Of a stretch of 64,000 nucleotides of DNA, positions 48,901 to 56,300 are shown piece after piece. The translations under genes and the position numbers were made by a program. The number at the start of each line of letters is the position of its first letter. Position 1 is the first letter of the stretch. The notes beneath the pieces were generated by a model that was not told the origin of the DNA, did no database searches, and was given only the letters and a program-made list of their open reading frames with translations. This stretch comes from Ananas comosus (lineage: Eukaryota; Streptophyta; Magnoliopsida; Poales; Bromeliaceae): the NCBI RefSeq assembly GCF_001540865.1, contig NC_033633.1, positions 6,991,486 to 7,055,485 on the forward strand, written 5' to 3'.

Positions 48901-51900
48901 TATGTCATGTCTTGTACTAGGCCTGATATTACATTTGCTGTTGGTAAATTAAGTAGATTTACTAGCAATCTGGGGTAATATACATTGGCATACTATTTAT
49001 AGAATTTTAAAATATTTGAAAAAGACAATGGACTATGGAATTTTCTATAGTGGATATCCAACAGTATTAGAAGGCTATACAGATGCCAGTTGGATAGTAG
49101 ATCGAGAAGATCATGCATCCACAAGTGGGTGGATATTTTATTAGGCAGAGGTGTGATTTTTTGGGGTTCCAAGAAATTGACATGTATAGCGGACTCCACC
49201 ATGGCAGCAGAATTTATAAGACTAGCATCTGCTAGTAAGGAGGCGGAATGGATAATAAATTTATTGTTTGAAATTCTAGTTTGGCCAAAACCAATGCTGC
49301 CGGTATCAGTACATTGCGATAGTGAGGCTACACTCGCAAGAGCATGCAGTAATACATACAAAGGGAAGTCAAGACATTAGATTAAAACATTGCTATGTAA
49401 AACAACTGATATCAGATGGCATAATTACTATTGATTTTGTAAGGTCAAGCTAAAATCTGGCCGACCCGTTGACTAAGGGACTTCCAAGAGAATTGGTATT
49501 CAAGATATCGATGGGATGGGTCTCAAGCCACATTACAAAATCACCAATGATGGAAACTTAGCTTAACACTTGAAACATCATCAAGTCTTAAGTTTAATGA
49601 GACAAAGTATATCATCTGGAGTGATTGCAAGCACTATAATATAAAATTTTCATTCCAAGTAAAGTGCTTGGTATCCGTATTGAAAAGGGAAGGCTGAGCA
49701 AATAAAGCTCTTAATAGACCTACAGTAGTATTTTACTGAAGTGTTAAATAAAGCTCTTAATAAACCTACTGTAGTATTTTACTGAAATGTCTGCTTCTCT
49801 AATATACTCTAGAAGCTCAGTAATCGTCATCTTGAGAGAAACATCTCTCAACCTTGATACGCCATTTTATACAAGCATCAACATTATTCTCGAGGGGTGG
49901 GGTCGTCCTTATATTGCCGACAACTTCCTATAAGCCCTTTTTTGTTTCCAGGATTATGACGGTCTGCCCCATAACTATATACACTAAAGATTTTAATCCC
50001 ATTTGCGTTGACCACCCAACATCAATATTCCAAAGAGCGATATGCAGTATCCATGCGGTTACCTATCGCATAGCGCATATACGGTATGCGGGCACATATG
50101 TGGACTCATATACAAACTTAACTATCTAATTCTAGAAAATATGTACCGTTCACACTCTTGAATTGCAGCAGCAATGTACATAATTGATACTTGCACCACC
50201 TGAAACAGCCCGTGGATACTTCCACACTATTTATATGATTCTCTCCTCTTCCCATTATTACACAGATAGCTAAATGTGGTACTTGTAAGAGCCTATTATG
50301 GCTAAAGAATCTCCATGTTCCACACTTTAACGATTCACTATGGCTAAAATGTCACTATTATCCATATTTAGTAATTCACCTAACACGTATCTTGAATAGG
50401 TTTTCCCAATTTTCTCCCAAACAACCACTTGAAGGCCTGTAGATGAGTTTATAGATATGATTTCCAAACTCAATAGTCAATAGTACCAATTTTTCTGCAA
50501 GTGATAATTCTAATCCATCTAGCGAACAAAGATTCCTGAAATCCAACAACCTCTCTAGTCCTTAGAGAAAAATAAATGATCTTTCTAGTGTTGCTTTCTA
50601 GGAATATGCAATTAGAATCGACACATTATTCTCTTTGCTGTAATATGTCTCCTTTTTTTATTCATATTTTCATTCCTTTCCTACGTTTAGGTCCATCCAG
50701 TTTTAACCAATCACATAAACCTATGCTCTCTCTCTTTTCCTTCATTGGAAGAAGAATATAAGAAAAGAGGGGAAAGAATCATTAACTTTCCTTTTCTTTC
50801 TCTTTTGCATAATTGCATTAAAATGCATTCACGAATAAAAAAAAAAAAAAAAACTGAAATGAATCATGGTTCTCTTCCTCTATACGTGCTACTCCACTTC
50901 CTATGAGGAGGTAGTAGTAGATCGAGTCACCGTCGTTGCTGTGTAGTCGTTATCCCAAAGGGAGGTCGTGGTCAAGTCACCGCCATCATCATGCAACTAC
51001 CCATGAGGTGGTGGTGGTCGTCTTGTCGCCCCCGTGCAAATTATGAATGCTGCTATCACAGGTCTTTAAATAAAAGTAAAATTATCTTCTGCCATGGATG
51101 GTTAGTTGTTTGTGGTGGCACATGTTACTTGGTTTTTATCAGGTCCATGAATTGTGGTAGCTACTTCAGCCAAGTCAGTATGCAATAATCTGCAGAGAAG
51201 ATCACTCTCTTTCTCTCTCCATTGAAATTATTTCTTTGCCTTTTGCTCTTTATGTTAGAAGATTGTTGGAGAAACACCATATTTACTAGTATATTGTCTC
51301 AGCTGATTTGCTGATTAAAACTGAACCTTCTTTTCTTTCTTTTGCTGACAGTTTCACCATCTTTTACTTTGCCAAGGAAGAGAGAAACTGTAGTTTTTCC
51401 CAAGTGTATCCTGACATGGGCGTGCCCGTGAAAATACCGTTTCGACGAGGACTAGGTCAGAGGTTCAGGCAGCCTCCAGGATCAGGAATTGATTTAGGAT
51501 TCTTTGAGTTGAATGAACTCTCAAAGCCTTTAAATGGAGACATCTTTCCACTTGTTATCTATGCAGAAGCTTACCCATCTACTCTTCAAAAAGATGAATT
51601 GACTAGTCAGTCGACAATCGCCACATGTGCACAGATTACTCAAGCCGTTGTAGAGAAGGCCAATGATGGGGCATTCCAAGTAAAGGTTCAAAATCAAATT
51701 TTGTGGGTTGATGGTGAACGCTATGAACTGCAGGAAATTTTTGGCCTTTGTGCTTCATCAGCTGAATCTGAAGTTAGTGTTGATAATTCAGATACCGAGT
51801 GTGTAATTTGTATGTCGGAACCGAAGGATACTGCTGTGCTTCCATGTAGGCATATGGTGAGTAATTAACAAACCTCTGAATTTTTGCTTTGTGCTTCCTC

Positions 51901-52058
51901 ATGGAATTGTGCTTTTCATTTCTTTACAATAGTAACTTTGTGTTGTCTTATAGTGTATGTGCAGAGAATGTGCAAAAGCATTAAGACTTCAATCTAACAA
52001 GTGCCCAATATGTCGCCAACCTATAGAGACCATACTGGAGATACAAGTTGCTGAATAG
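1845..52058 (+). CDS. LUL4: LUL4-like RING E3 ubiquitin ligase, three exons, 356 aa
   Basis: Join of 1845-2305, 51352-51856 and 51954-52058 (1,071 nt, 356 residues). The family (LOG2/LUL, related to animal MGRN1) transfers ubiquitin to membrane-associated targets. Residue Gly2 in MGQSASRN is a likely N-myristoylation site, as in LOG2. Residues 16-110 are low complexity: His-Pro repeats, then poly-Pro runs. From about residue 117 ([13 protein letters not shown]) to about 290 is the DAR2 region, including the [22 protein letters not shown] and QITQAV stretches. The RING (HCa type) uses Cys304, Cys307, Cys319, His321, Cys325, Cys328, Cys339 and Cys342, all present. The start fits a good context (gccATGgg) and the expected N-terminus. 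Splice phases match: exon 1 leaves AG and exon 2 supplies T for Ser154. Length is normal for the family. Among Arabidopsis members the residues around the junction are closest to LUL4, so the exact orthologue is inferred. Nothing in the exons looks broken. Confidence 0.9.
2306..3828. other. 5' part of LUL intron 1, repeats without genes
   Basis: At 2505-2595 a unit of about 60 bp containing cgaattatttgaccaat and gcacaattg is duplicated in tandem. At 2836-3145 and 3585-3670 there are tracts rich in gtgcc/ggcac words (for example cggcacgatataaatcccg). These words return at 5935-6060 and 6300-6440, so they belong to a dispersed, decayed repeat that I cannot name. No coding signal is seen. Confidence 0.5.
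4305..5280. mobile_element. foldback element: full unit plus inverted partial copy
   Basis: A unit from 4305 to about 4852 begins ggctgttactatact and ends atagtatagtagcc, so it has its own terminal inverted repeats. It is followed at once (4853-5280) by an inverted, slightly shorter copy ending again in tatagtagcc. Long arms (about 4360-4740 against about 4855-5240) share ggatcgtcgattcggaagct and actcgttt-like blocks in opposite orientation. The whole could fold into one hairpin several hundred bases long. No protein is encoded. The superfamily is not certain. Confidence 0.7.
5315..5430. repeat. GC-rich palindromes and a 24-bp tandem duplication
   Basis: 5315-5339 contains overlapping palindromes built on ggtccaccgtggacc. 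At 5352-5380 there is a perfect inverted repeat with 14-bp arms (ggtccacgaggcca) around one central base. From 5383 a 24-bp unit, gcaaacgaggcagccatgag plus four bases, is repeated twice. The cassette is a sharp GC island inside an AT-rich MITE. Confidence 0.85.
5619..6715. other. LUL intron sequence without genes
   Basis: AT-rich sequence with gtgcc/ggcac-word tracts at 5935-6060 and 6300-6440. The stretch at about 6044-6110 (ggtcaatacatgtggctagc) resembles 3484-3545, so the material flanking the MITE is partly duplicated in direct orientation. No coding signal is seen. Confidence 0.5.
8159..10673 (-). mobile_element. solo LTR (family B) nested in the gypsy-1 3' LTR
   Basis: It runs from tatcacgccccgag (TG mutated to TA) to cacttccttaca. 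Flanks are gattc at 8154-8158 and ggttc at 10674-10678, a 5-bp duplication with one mismatch. It holds no coding region. In sense (minus strand) it carries nine ACCGGT palindromes at 10190-10505, a TATA-like tatag at about 10100, and a ctctctctctaga leader at about 10010. The conserved hairpin block is at 8620-8660, and a tandem ggaccccacataggctatc minisatellite is at 9004-9050. Confidence 0.85.
10190..10505. promoter_or_regulatory. array of nine ACCGGT palindromes in LTR U3
   Basis: The palindromic core gggaccggtccc and close variants occur in pairs. Centres within a pair are 19-20 bp apart, separated by spacers such as tgtccacca. The array ends about 90 bp upstream (in LTR sense) of the TATA-like site. 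A tenth site is degenerate (actggt). Its placement upstream of the promoter suggests binding sites; function is inferred. Confidence 0.6.
11577..11595 (-). other. polypurine tract of gypsy-1
   Basis: In sense it reads ttttaaggagagaggga, directly before the 3' LTR. This is the plus-strand priming site of reverse transcription. It matches the position and type of the tract in gypsy-3 (58872-58886). Confidence 0.75.
11640..13595 (-). pseudogene. gypsy-1 pol remnant: RNase H, integrase, pre-chromodomain
   Basis: Read right to left on the minus strand: RNase H (about 13530-13240, with [15 protein letters not shown] and [16 protein letters not shown]), its C-terminal part (about 13233-12973, [18 protein letters not shown]), the integrase core and C-terminal core (about 12610-12197, [20 protein letters not shown] and [10 protein letters not shown]), and the pre-chromodomain region (about 12031-11663, [34 protein letters not shown]). 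The tail after [12 protein letters not shown] is the decayed start of a chromodomain. Order and motifs are those of Tekay/Del chromoviruses. Several frameshifts and stops separate the blocks, so no functional protein is made. Confidence 0.85.
13600..14932. other. foreign segment replacing the RT core of gypsy-1
   Basis: The pol sequence stops inside RT after SVSPLG (about 14935) and resumes only near the RNase H boundary (about 13595). Some 240 residues of RT core are missing. In their place are about 1.3 kb with no retroelement similarity: a GC-rich half (13600-14000, gcggcagcggctgcggcagc, GA-rich runs) and an AT-rich half (14100-14920). The GC-rich half has open frames on both strands but no motif I recognise. 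It could be a captured piece of a host gene's first exon or filler DNA. Confidence 0.6.
14935..15700 (-). pseudogene. gypsy-1 pol remnant: protease to RT N-terminus
   Basis: The frame at about 15252-14935 contains [33 protein letters not shown] and [16 protein letters not shown]. It parallels gypsy-2 residues upstream of the RT core. The protease part, between about 15300 and 15700, is recognisable only in pieces and interrupted by stops. The region ends at the foreign segment. Confidence 0.75.
15800..16904 (-). pseudogene. gypsy-1 gag remnant with zinc knuckle
   Basis: The N-terminal part (about 16904-16596) has a short coiled-coil-like region ([18 protein letters not shown]), the counterpart of the same stretch in gypsy-2. 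The capsid part survives as [14 protein letters not shown] near 16270. A CCHC knuckle, [14 protein letters not shown] (C-x2-C-x4-H-x4-C), can be read at about 15830-15880. Frames are shifted several times. Confidence 0.75.
17313..17324 (-). other. primer binding site of gypsy-1 (initiator Met-tRNA)
   Basis: In sense it reads tggtaccagagc, one base off the standard tggtatcagagc complementary to the 3' end of initiator Met-tRNA. It lies 8 bp from the 5' LTR end at 17333 and fixes the element's orientation as minus. Confidence 0.8.
18047..19916 (-). pseudogene. gypsy-2 pol: zinc knuckle, protease, RT, partial RNase H
   Basis: Reading right to left, 19910-19825 carries two knuckles, [13 protein letters not shown] and [14 protein letters not shown]. 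The protease follows, with [11 protein letters not shown] and [15 protein letters not shown]. Then comes [66 protein letters not shown] and the catalytic [10 protein letters not shown]. The frame has one TAG at 18490-18492 and then continues in the same frame through the RT tail ([20 protein letters not shown]) into RNase H ([20 protein letters not shown]). It is cut at ASRQLK, position 18047. It is closely similar to the other gypsy remnants here but far better preserved. It cannot give a full polyprotein. Confidence 0.92.
19917..20957 (-). CDS. gypsy-2 gag (capsid) open frame, 346 codons
   Basis: It starts [16 protein letters not shown] at 20957. Residues about 30-60 look like a short coiled coil ([16 protein letters not shown]). 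An Ala/Pro-rich linker follows, then the retrotransposon gag domain (about 130-300): [56 protein letters not shown]. It should form the particle that packages the element's RNA. The frame ends at 19917 because about one base was lost near 19968. Restoring frame there would lead into the zinc knuckles and pol, so the ancestor probably had a single gag-pol frame. Confidence 0.85.
   Translation of the reverse strand: MSPRRYVRRSVPAPSSEVPEEAGSNEVQELRAQVSALTGIVQRQESRFEQLQGLMERHFAAATAAATEGRGPPPPPARAPTAAEGEGIAAVPVAARPPPASVPPAASGSTTPDAMALEAERERALAALEKFRRFNPPTFEGEKVEPWMVESWVDSMETLFEDLYTLERDKVYLATHCLERTAKVWWKRIKRNRASDLPPLTWEEFRGLFYVNYFPDSEKKKLQEQFRKLKQGNRTVAEYEREFSHIIDCVPDVVRDDRDRADWFERGLRADIYRAVHILKLTTFAEVLDRALWAEQGNAHIREEREASEKDGGKKRAQSNSGAQTKSRKPRSTSERNLGAADRSGA
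21285..21296 (-). other. primer binding site of gypsy-2 (initiator Met-tRNA)
   Basis: In sense it is tggtatcagagc, the full 12-base complement of the 3' end of initiator Met-tRNA. It lies 9 bp from the LTR end at 21306. It shows that family B LTRs read tgtaagg...gtgaca in sense. Confidence 0.92.
21306..23831 (-). repeat. 5' LTR of gypsy-2 (family B)
   Basis: 2,526 bp from tgtcacgccccgagg to cacttcctcaca on the plus strand. It is the reference copy for the family B solo LTRs because it is attached to a PBS and gag-pol. It contains an ACCGGT palindrome array (about 23375-23670, nine good sites and one degenerate), a ctctctctaga leader near 23218, and the conserved hairpin block at 21778-21815. 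Confidence 0.9.
24188..26599 (-). mobile_element. solo LTR (family B) nested in the gypsy-1 5' LTR
   Basis: 2,412 bp, tgtcacgccccgag to cacttccttaca, with a perfect 5-bp TSD atgtc (24183-24187, 26600-26604). It has ten ACCGGT palindromes (about 26135-26440), a TATA-like ttaatag in sense at about 26058, and a tctagagagagagaggg leader at 25987. The hairpin block is at 24641-24680. A ggaccccacataggctatc minisatellite at 24957-25045 has three copies. No coding region. Confidence 0.92.
27823..28025 (+). repeat. 5' LTR of copia-1
   Basis: 203 bp, tgttaggatatatttacc to tttgcccttctttca. It is followed immediately by a degenerate Met-tRNA primer site, tggtattagagtc, at 28026. A tandem-like repeat of ttaggatatattta is at its start. 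Confidence 0.88.
28026..28037 (+). other. primer binding site of copia-1
   Basis: tggtattagagt directly follows the LTR. It differs from tggtatcagagc at two or three positions, so the primer was probably initiator Met-tRNA. Confidence 0.7.
28439..29201 (+). pseudogene. copia-1 gag remnant
   Basis: It starts [20 protein letters not shown] at 28439, a typical copia gag N-terminus followed by [20 protein letters not shown]. Frames break at about 28690. The second block (28815-29168) has [20 protein letters not shown] and [13 protein letters not shown]. The gag is cut by L1 at 29202 before the zinc knuckle and resumes at 38220. Confidence 0.82.
31717..35303 (-). mobile_element. L3: solo LTR nested in L2, holds a MITE
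   Basis: It runs from tgtcacgccccgagctcc to ttcgatatattaca with a perfect TSD cacta (31712-31716, 35304-35308). It is about 2.5 kb without the MITE. A sense TATA (cctataaaatacc) lies near 34815 and a tctagagagaaagaggg leader at 34735. Palindromes of the form tgtaccggtaca lie at 34893-35097, and the hairpin block at 32195-32230. It is homologous to L2 along most of its length. Confidence 0.9.
33517..34574. mobile_element. Tourist-like MITE inside L3
   Basis: 1,058 bp. Terminal inverted repeats are ggtagcgtttggttggggaa on the left and ggctgcgtttggttcgggaa on the right (other strand). The TSD is TTA (33514-33516, 34575-34577). The core from about 33710 to 34370 is almost pure A/T, a mosaic of taattattaataatta words. 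No coding capacity. It is the innermost layer of the nest. Confidence 0.88.
36895..36921. repeat. (AT)n microsatellite
   Basis: A run of about thirteen AT dinucleotides in L1 just to the right of the L2 insertion. Confidence 0.9.
38220..42207 (+). pseudogene. copia-1 pol remnant
   Basis: In order: the protease region ([20 protein letters not shown] near 38450), GAG-pre-integrase ([18 protein letters not shown] near 38860), the integrase core ([17 protein letters not shown] and [17 protein letters not shown], 39600-39750), RT ([12 protein letters not shown] near 41020, [15 protein letters not shown], and the catalytic YVDDTIVF near 41280), and RNase H ([20 protein letters not shown] near 41590). 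Stops and frameshifts are frequent. A 63-bp exact-length tandem duplication in integrase (39808-39870 and 39871-39933) repeats [12 protein letters not shown] in frame. A MITE splits the pre-integrase domain. Confidence 0.85.
38965..39335. mobile_element. foldback MITE (Mutator-like) in copia-1
   Basis: 371 bp with inverted arms of about 110 bp. The left arm begins ggcaagttacagaaaactct and the right arm, reversed, begins ggctaaattatagatagcca. Both continue through cgtttttt/cacttt and acattttacctcc-like blocks. The flanks ataaattta and ataatttat resemble a decayed 9-bp TSD. The interruption is clear because the copia pre-integrase reading resumes right after it. Confidence 0.72.
42208..42505 (+). 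repeat. 3' LTR of copia-1
   Basis: 298 bp from tgttaggatatatttagc to cttttgccctttta. It is longer than the 5' LTR because a block of about 84 bp (tatgaggttatatggtaat ... ggttaccatatatat) is duplicated in tandem at 42301 and 42385. The terminal CA has become TA. Confidence 0.85.
42512..43461. other. intron sequence or 5' flank of copia-2, no genes
   Basis: The target sequence of gypsy-1 continues here. A ctatataagcc string at about 43117 looks like a TATA box, and the sequence from about 42850 may be the decayed LTR of copia-2. I could not find LTR ends or a TSD. No coding signal is seen. Confidence 0.4.
43462..46247 (+). pseudogene. copia-2 gag-pol remnant up to RT
   Basis: Gag starts near 43462-43490 ([20 protein letters not shown]), continues through [20 protein letters not shown] and [20 protein letters not shown], and ends with the CCHC knuckle [14 protein letters not shown] (about 44234-44275). 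The protease has [14 protein letters not shown] (about 44366). The pre-integrase domain has [20 protein letters not shown]. Most of the integrase catalytic core is deleted between about 44990 and 45100; only a [14 protein letters not shown] piece remains near 45118. RT has [41 protein letters not shown] and the catalytic LYVDDML. A stop at 45732-45734 and several frameshifts inactivate it. Confidence 0.88.
46248..48895 (-). mobile_element. solo LTR (family B relative) in copia-2 RT
   Basis: 2,648 bp, tgtcacgccccgagacc to cacttccttaca, with a perfect TSD tgatg (46243-46247, 48896-48900). The copia-2 reading GSLM...[15 protein letters not shown] rejoins exactly across it. A sense TATA (ttataag) is at about 48254 and a tctagagagagagagg leader at 48181. 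Its palindromes have the core TCCGGA (gggtccggaccc) in place of ACCGGT (about 48328-48560). It contains the TRIM LTR at 48552-48704. Confidence 0.93.
48552..48704 (-). mobile_element. TRIM-type solo LTR
   Basis: 153 bp from tgtgacaccccaataatccc to tgggtcgttaca, with a perfect TSD caggg (48547-48551, 48705-48709). In sense it starts tgtaacgacccagcccacta, has a TATA-like cttataaaccc in the middle, and ends ccgatgtgggattattgggg then tgtcaca. This short layout with tgtaac ends and the ccgatgtggga block is that of plant TRIM/SMART LTRs. It has no 5S-like promoter, so it is not Cassandra. Confidence 0.85.
48896..49560 (+). pseudogene. copia-2 RT tail and RNase H remnant
   Basis: It continues copia-2 after the solo [23 protein letters not shown] at 48900, then RNase H with [20 protein letters not shown] and [16 protein letters not shown] (49160-49275), and finally the tail ([16 protein letters not shown], 49480). 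Stops near 48975 and 49010 and a shift near 49380 break it. Confidence 0.85.
49561..51351. other. 3' part of LUL intron 1, no genes
   Basis: A repeat of about 35 bp (aaagctcttaataracctac) occurs twice at 49703 and 49748. A run of 17 A is at 50837-50853. The rest is AT-rich with no coding signal that I recognise. It ends in the acceptor tract before exon 2 (ccttcttttctttcttttgc...ag). Confidence 0.5.
51352..51856 (+). CDS. LUL4: LUL exon 2 (DAR2 core and first half of the RING)
   Basis: It encodes the third base of Ser154 and residues 155-322. Content: [20 protein letters not shown], the [20 protein letters not shown] block, [52 protein letters not shown], then the acidic linker and RING ligands Cys304, Cys307, Cys319 and His321. 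The donor is catatg|gtgagt at 51857. No stop or shift. Confidence 0.95.
51857..51953 (+). other. LUL intron 2, 97 bp
   Basis: A short intron gtgagt...tcttatag of normal plant size, in contrast to intron 1. It splits the RING between Met322 and Cys323. Confidence 0.93.
51954..52058 (+). CDS. LUL4: LUL exon 3 (second half of the RING, stop)
   Basis: 35 codons including TAG at 52056-52058. It carries Cys325, Cys328, Cys339 and Cys342 of the RING ([20 protein letters not shown]) and the short C-terminus [14 protein letters not shown]. Confidence 0.95.
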   Translation, partial: CMCRECAKALRLQSNKCPICRQPIETILEIQVAE

Positions 52059-53352
52059 ATGGAGATATTGGTGAAATCTGATCACTGTATTTAATGAGGC
52101 TACATGGTATGTTTCCTTCAACTGCGGAACTTGTCATGCTCTATAGCCTCTGTGCATGAATATAGTTCTGGCTTGCTGCTATGTGATTTGCTCGTAAGAG
52201 AAAATTGTCTTGTCACACCTATTGTTTGAAGTATCATTATTTTCACCAGCTTTTGTCTGTTAATAGCTCATCAGAAAACATGAATTAGTAATATAAAGTT
52301 AAGCATAACTCATGCCTGTGAATACAATTATTCTTTCTGTAGTTTCAATTATTTTAATTGTTTGTTTTTTTCATAGATGTTTTTAGTTTGTTCAGGTGAT
52401 TTCGTTTCTTCACTTGCATTTCTTCCAAATTCCCTGTTTGTGCAAAATGTAAGAGGCTCATGTCCGCATTTGCATATGACTAAAATCTTCCCTGTTAATG
52501 AACGTAAGCTATGTTAAGTACTGCGCTGGTGTTTGGGTTCATCGGATTTAGGAAGCATGGTAGCATTACTTACAACAAGGTCGTTATGCAGGTTTCTTTT
52601 GATTTGTCTCATGTGTTGATCACCTTGGATTTATAGTGCTATTTCTTTCCATCAAGGATTTACAATCCATGAGACCCACAGTTTGAGGTGCGGTCGGCAT
52701 AATATAATAATCTCTGTTCCATATCAGCTATATTATTCATCATGCAAGGAAAGTCTCAAGTACTTGAGAAGGCAACATGCGCCACTATGTATTCTAATAA
52801 GCATCCATGCTCTTTGCACGGACAAATATGAAACAGAGGACAAGGCTACAAGCCAGTGTTTCTGGCTATTAATAGTTCCTAAAATGTGCATAATGCGAAA
52901 AGTATATACATAGCCACGTAATATGTTGGAGGTAAGCTCTGGCCGGTCCTAGTTTAACTCTTCGAAGAACAGTCAGAGAAAAAACTTTTTAGCGAATAAA
53001 ATGAGCTATTGATATGTCACCTAGATTAAATGCCCCTGTTTTGTTTCTCGGCAATTGGAAATGGATTTTGCTAAAAAATTTACATTTCATTTTTGCAATG
53101 TTGTCAGCAATCAAACTTCTTCGTTTGTCCAAGCAAATCAATGATTCATATGCTTGTTAGTTAATCTTGTAACTACTGTCAAGTAAGTCTTGTTATTATG
53201 TTTGAAATGATTTGCCTGAGAATTTTGTCAAGATATTAGCGAAGCAGGCGATTCTTCTAGAACACTTCGCTGATATTGTTACATGTGTTATGTGCGGACT
53301 ACATAATAGCAAAGTAGATTAACAAAATCTGAAAGTTGTCATGCTTTTCTTG
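52059..53352 (+). other. LUL 3' untranslated region and 3' flank
   Basis: No further coding region. An AATAAA at 52995-53000 is a candidate poly(A) signal about 940 nt after the stop. A possible 3'-UTR intron (donor gtatgt at about 52106, acceptor tatgcag at about 52591) cannot be decided from sequence. The stretch ends at the LTR of gypsy-3. Confidence 0.4.
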
Positions 53353-56300
53353 TGTTACGACCCGACGCCGCCAATTTGAACAGCTTGGGTCCGAAACAGA
53401 CCCGCCGAACGGGCAGCGTTTTTCCTATCTGTCCAAGGCGTAACAAAGTTTATGCGTACATATCCAAGCAAGAGATATTAGCATCAAACATTTGCGAGAG
53501 ACATATCAAGATACAAGAGAATTTAAGCTAGCTATTACATCACATTCACTCATAAAGCACTTATATTCTTTAATTCATTACAACTTCTCTTTTGCATACA
53601 AAATGATACCTCACATATATATATACATCACACTTTCCAAAAGGGCTTTACATGTCTTTCTTTTCTTTCACAAAAGGGTTATACATGTCATTTGTTTGCT
53701 AAGTACATGGGTAGTGAAATAGTCTCGGTGGTCCACACTATCTAGGGCTCGATGTCCTTGTCGCGGTCCTCGACAAATGCGCTTATGCTTGGCTCTGCAA
53801 AACAGGATGTGAGAACTAAACAAAGTTCCCAGTGGGTTCAGCCGCTGACTCCGTCGATTTTCCCACTAGGTCTAAGAAGGCATAGAGACAAGATCGGTCA
53901 ATATGACAAGGAAGTAATAAATGGAAACAGTAAGCCTCACATGCTCATATACATCTATATCATGCTTCAAATGTATCACTATGCCTTTACCAAACAAGTC
54001 AAGATTCTACTATGTCTTTAACAATTCAACATATTAATGCTCTACGATGTATGCAACATATATGAAATGCTATGACCATGCCTTGATTCAAATCCAATCG
54101 GTTCGCCCAAAGGTTGAACCACAACTCGCCACACACTATCACCTCTGTGACCGTCTGCCGGGGACGAATCGTTGTGACTCTTTCCCCCGTCTCAATCTAA
54201 CATGAGTGTGACACTCCGGAGCTCACGGCTTGGGAGTCGCGACCTCCACAAGTCACAACAGACGACACGAGTATGATTAAGTCCTCGCGGCCGAGGACCA
54301 CGGGAATCCCACAATCACAAGGCATGCAATGCTCATAATCAGCCACATGTGCAATAATTCCAATTCTCACAGTGCTATAAGTCCGCATATCTAGTTCACA
54401 TGAATCTAGCATATTCTCATAATATGTCAATATGCATATGTTCTCTAGCATTTCATGCACATACATATATACATCTATCTCAACATCATGCAAATAAATA
54501 CACCTACAAGTATCATGCAACATGGATCATCATTCCTCACACTAAAGCATGAATTTACCAAGAACTCATAGGTTTCTCACAGTCTCGATGCATGATGCAA
54601 TATAGCCAATAAGCAGAACTTAGACATAGAATGAAATTCGGCTAATTCGGATAGCACCGCCCATCTCGAGTTGACGTCACGAAGTGGGAAGCCAAGCTGC
54701 GCAATTTATCATCGTCGATTTCACTCGACTATGGCAAATAAAGCGAAAATGGCAATTTCTCCAAATTGACCATCGTCGGCTGAACGAAACGTCGGTTTTA
54801 CCTTCAATTGCGGAAATATACGACCAATTAAGATCAAAACCCATCCTAATCAAAAGCCCTCTTCAGAAACCTTAGAAATCCATTTATTGCATAAATACTC
54901 ACAACTCTTCATGGTTCATGCAATAAGCTTGGTTAGAATTACGTAGGGTTCCAATTAATCTCATTTCTAAGGGATTTACACAAACCCTAACCTTGAAATC
55001 CTCAAAATCTCACAAACTTACCTCAACTCAAAGCTCCTCCCGAAGCCAAGCTTGTACCAGAAGGTTGCTTCACTTCTAAGCAAGCTCTCCTCCATTAGAC
55101 TCCACTTCTTGGAGCAAACCATAGAGATAAAGAGAGGTCGAGAGAGAGAAAAGGTTTACTCTTAGGTTGGGAGTGAGGGGGAAAATGGGAGAAAAGGGTT
55201 AAGACCCCTCATATAAACACTCCCACTTGCATATTTACACTTTAGCCCCTCACACAACAGGGTTGTGCTCAACCCGAAATTTTTCGTGTTTGGTCCGGAC
55301 CTTGTGGTCAGGGTCCGGACCCCGAGAGCATTTCCAGCACAACCAGCTTGGAATTTCTCCACTTGCTTTCCAAGGTCCCCAAACGCTTGTTTAAACTATT
55401 CTGAAGCATTCGGAACTGTCACGCCCGGGACTTCAGCGGAAGCTCACCAGTCACGTGCACAGACCCGCCGCGTGCACCACAACTTAAGTATACACCAAAC
55501 GTTTACAATCAACATAGTAAAAGCATACTAAACCAGGTAATCAGAGCGAAACTTAACAGTTCATAACTTATACAACATAGAACCTTATTACAACTTAAGA
55601 GTAAAGTACATTCTACAAGACCAATATACAACGCTGAACACACCAGAATAAACTGATAGAGGTTTATCTATTTAACAACGAGATGGCTCTAGCTAGTCGT
55701 TGACCCCTCGCCGGGAATCCTAGCCTTTCCCGCGGTGGAAGGCGCTGCACAAAACTATCAAAAAAAGGGGGTGAGAACTATTAAACAATAGTTCCCAGTG
55801 GGTAAGCCGCCGAGAGTGGCGAAGTACACCACTAGGTCAACTCAGGCATAAGTAAACAGCAATAAGTAAGCAAAATAATTGTAAGGAGTAAATGAAGTAA
55901 TTTAACTACAGATGCCTCAACAAGATATGTTTTCTAACATGTCTTATACGCTATTCATCATGTATGCAAATTATGTTCATTATCACTTTAATCTTCTATA
56001 TGTTATGCTGAACATTATCATTATAGCTAAACTAGCTAAGGATATCATGTAGTTAGCTCCCTACACCTACAGGAGTGTAAACACAAGTAATGTCACTATG
56101 ATACTAACTGACAAGGATGTCAATCTCCTAGTATGTTCATTACTAGGTATGCTCAACTAATGACATAAAGTATTTTTACTACTATGTCCATCTGAAATTA
56201 AAGTCACTTTGGTTAACCCGATTAACAATAGACCTACATATAGTAAAGTCTTAGCCGCGCCGTGCCTAATGGCCCTGTGGAAGTCAACACTACCCACAGC

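Larger units (their letters stand above)
43462..49560 (+). mobile_element. copia-2: decayed Ty1/copia element, ends not resolved
   Basis: Gag through RNase H on the plus strand, interrupted by the solo LTR at 46248-48895. The 3' coding end (about 49450-49555) reads as the usual copia tail ending in GLKPH-like sequence. I found no convincing LTR pair, PBS or PPT, so the true element is longer than stated. It belongs to a different copia lineage from copia-1 by sequence of gag and RT. Confidence 0.8.
2306..51351 (+). other. LUL intron 1, 49,046 bp, packed with nested retroelements
   Basis: The donor gtaact is at 2306 and the acceptor is a pyrimidine-rich tract ending ttttgctgacag at 51351. Taking the bounded elements (MITE 3832-5615, gypsy-1 block 6721-27818, copia-1 27823-42505, copia-2 about 43462-49560), about 43-44 kb of the intron is mobile DNA. 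Roughly 5-5.5 kb is left as the older intron. gypsy elements run antisense to the gene and both copia elements run in sense. Confidence 0.85.

Noticed and set aside
52683..52913. A 76-codon open frame downstream of LUL
   Set aside because: No similarity to a family I know, and it lies in the likely 3' untranslated region; probably chance.
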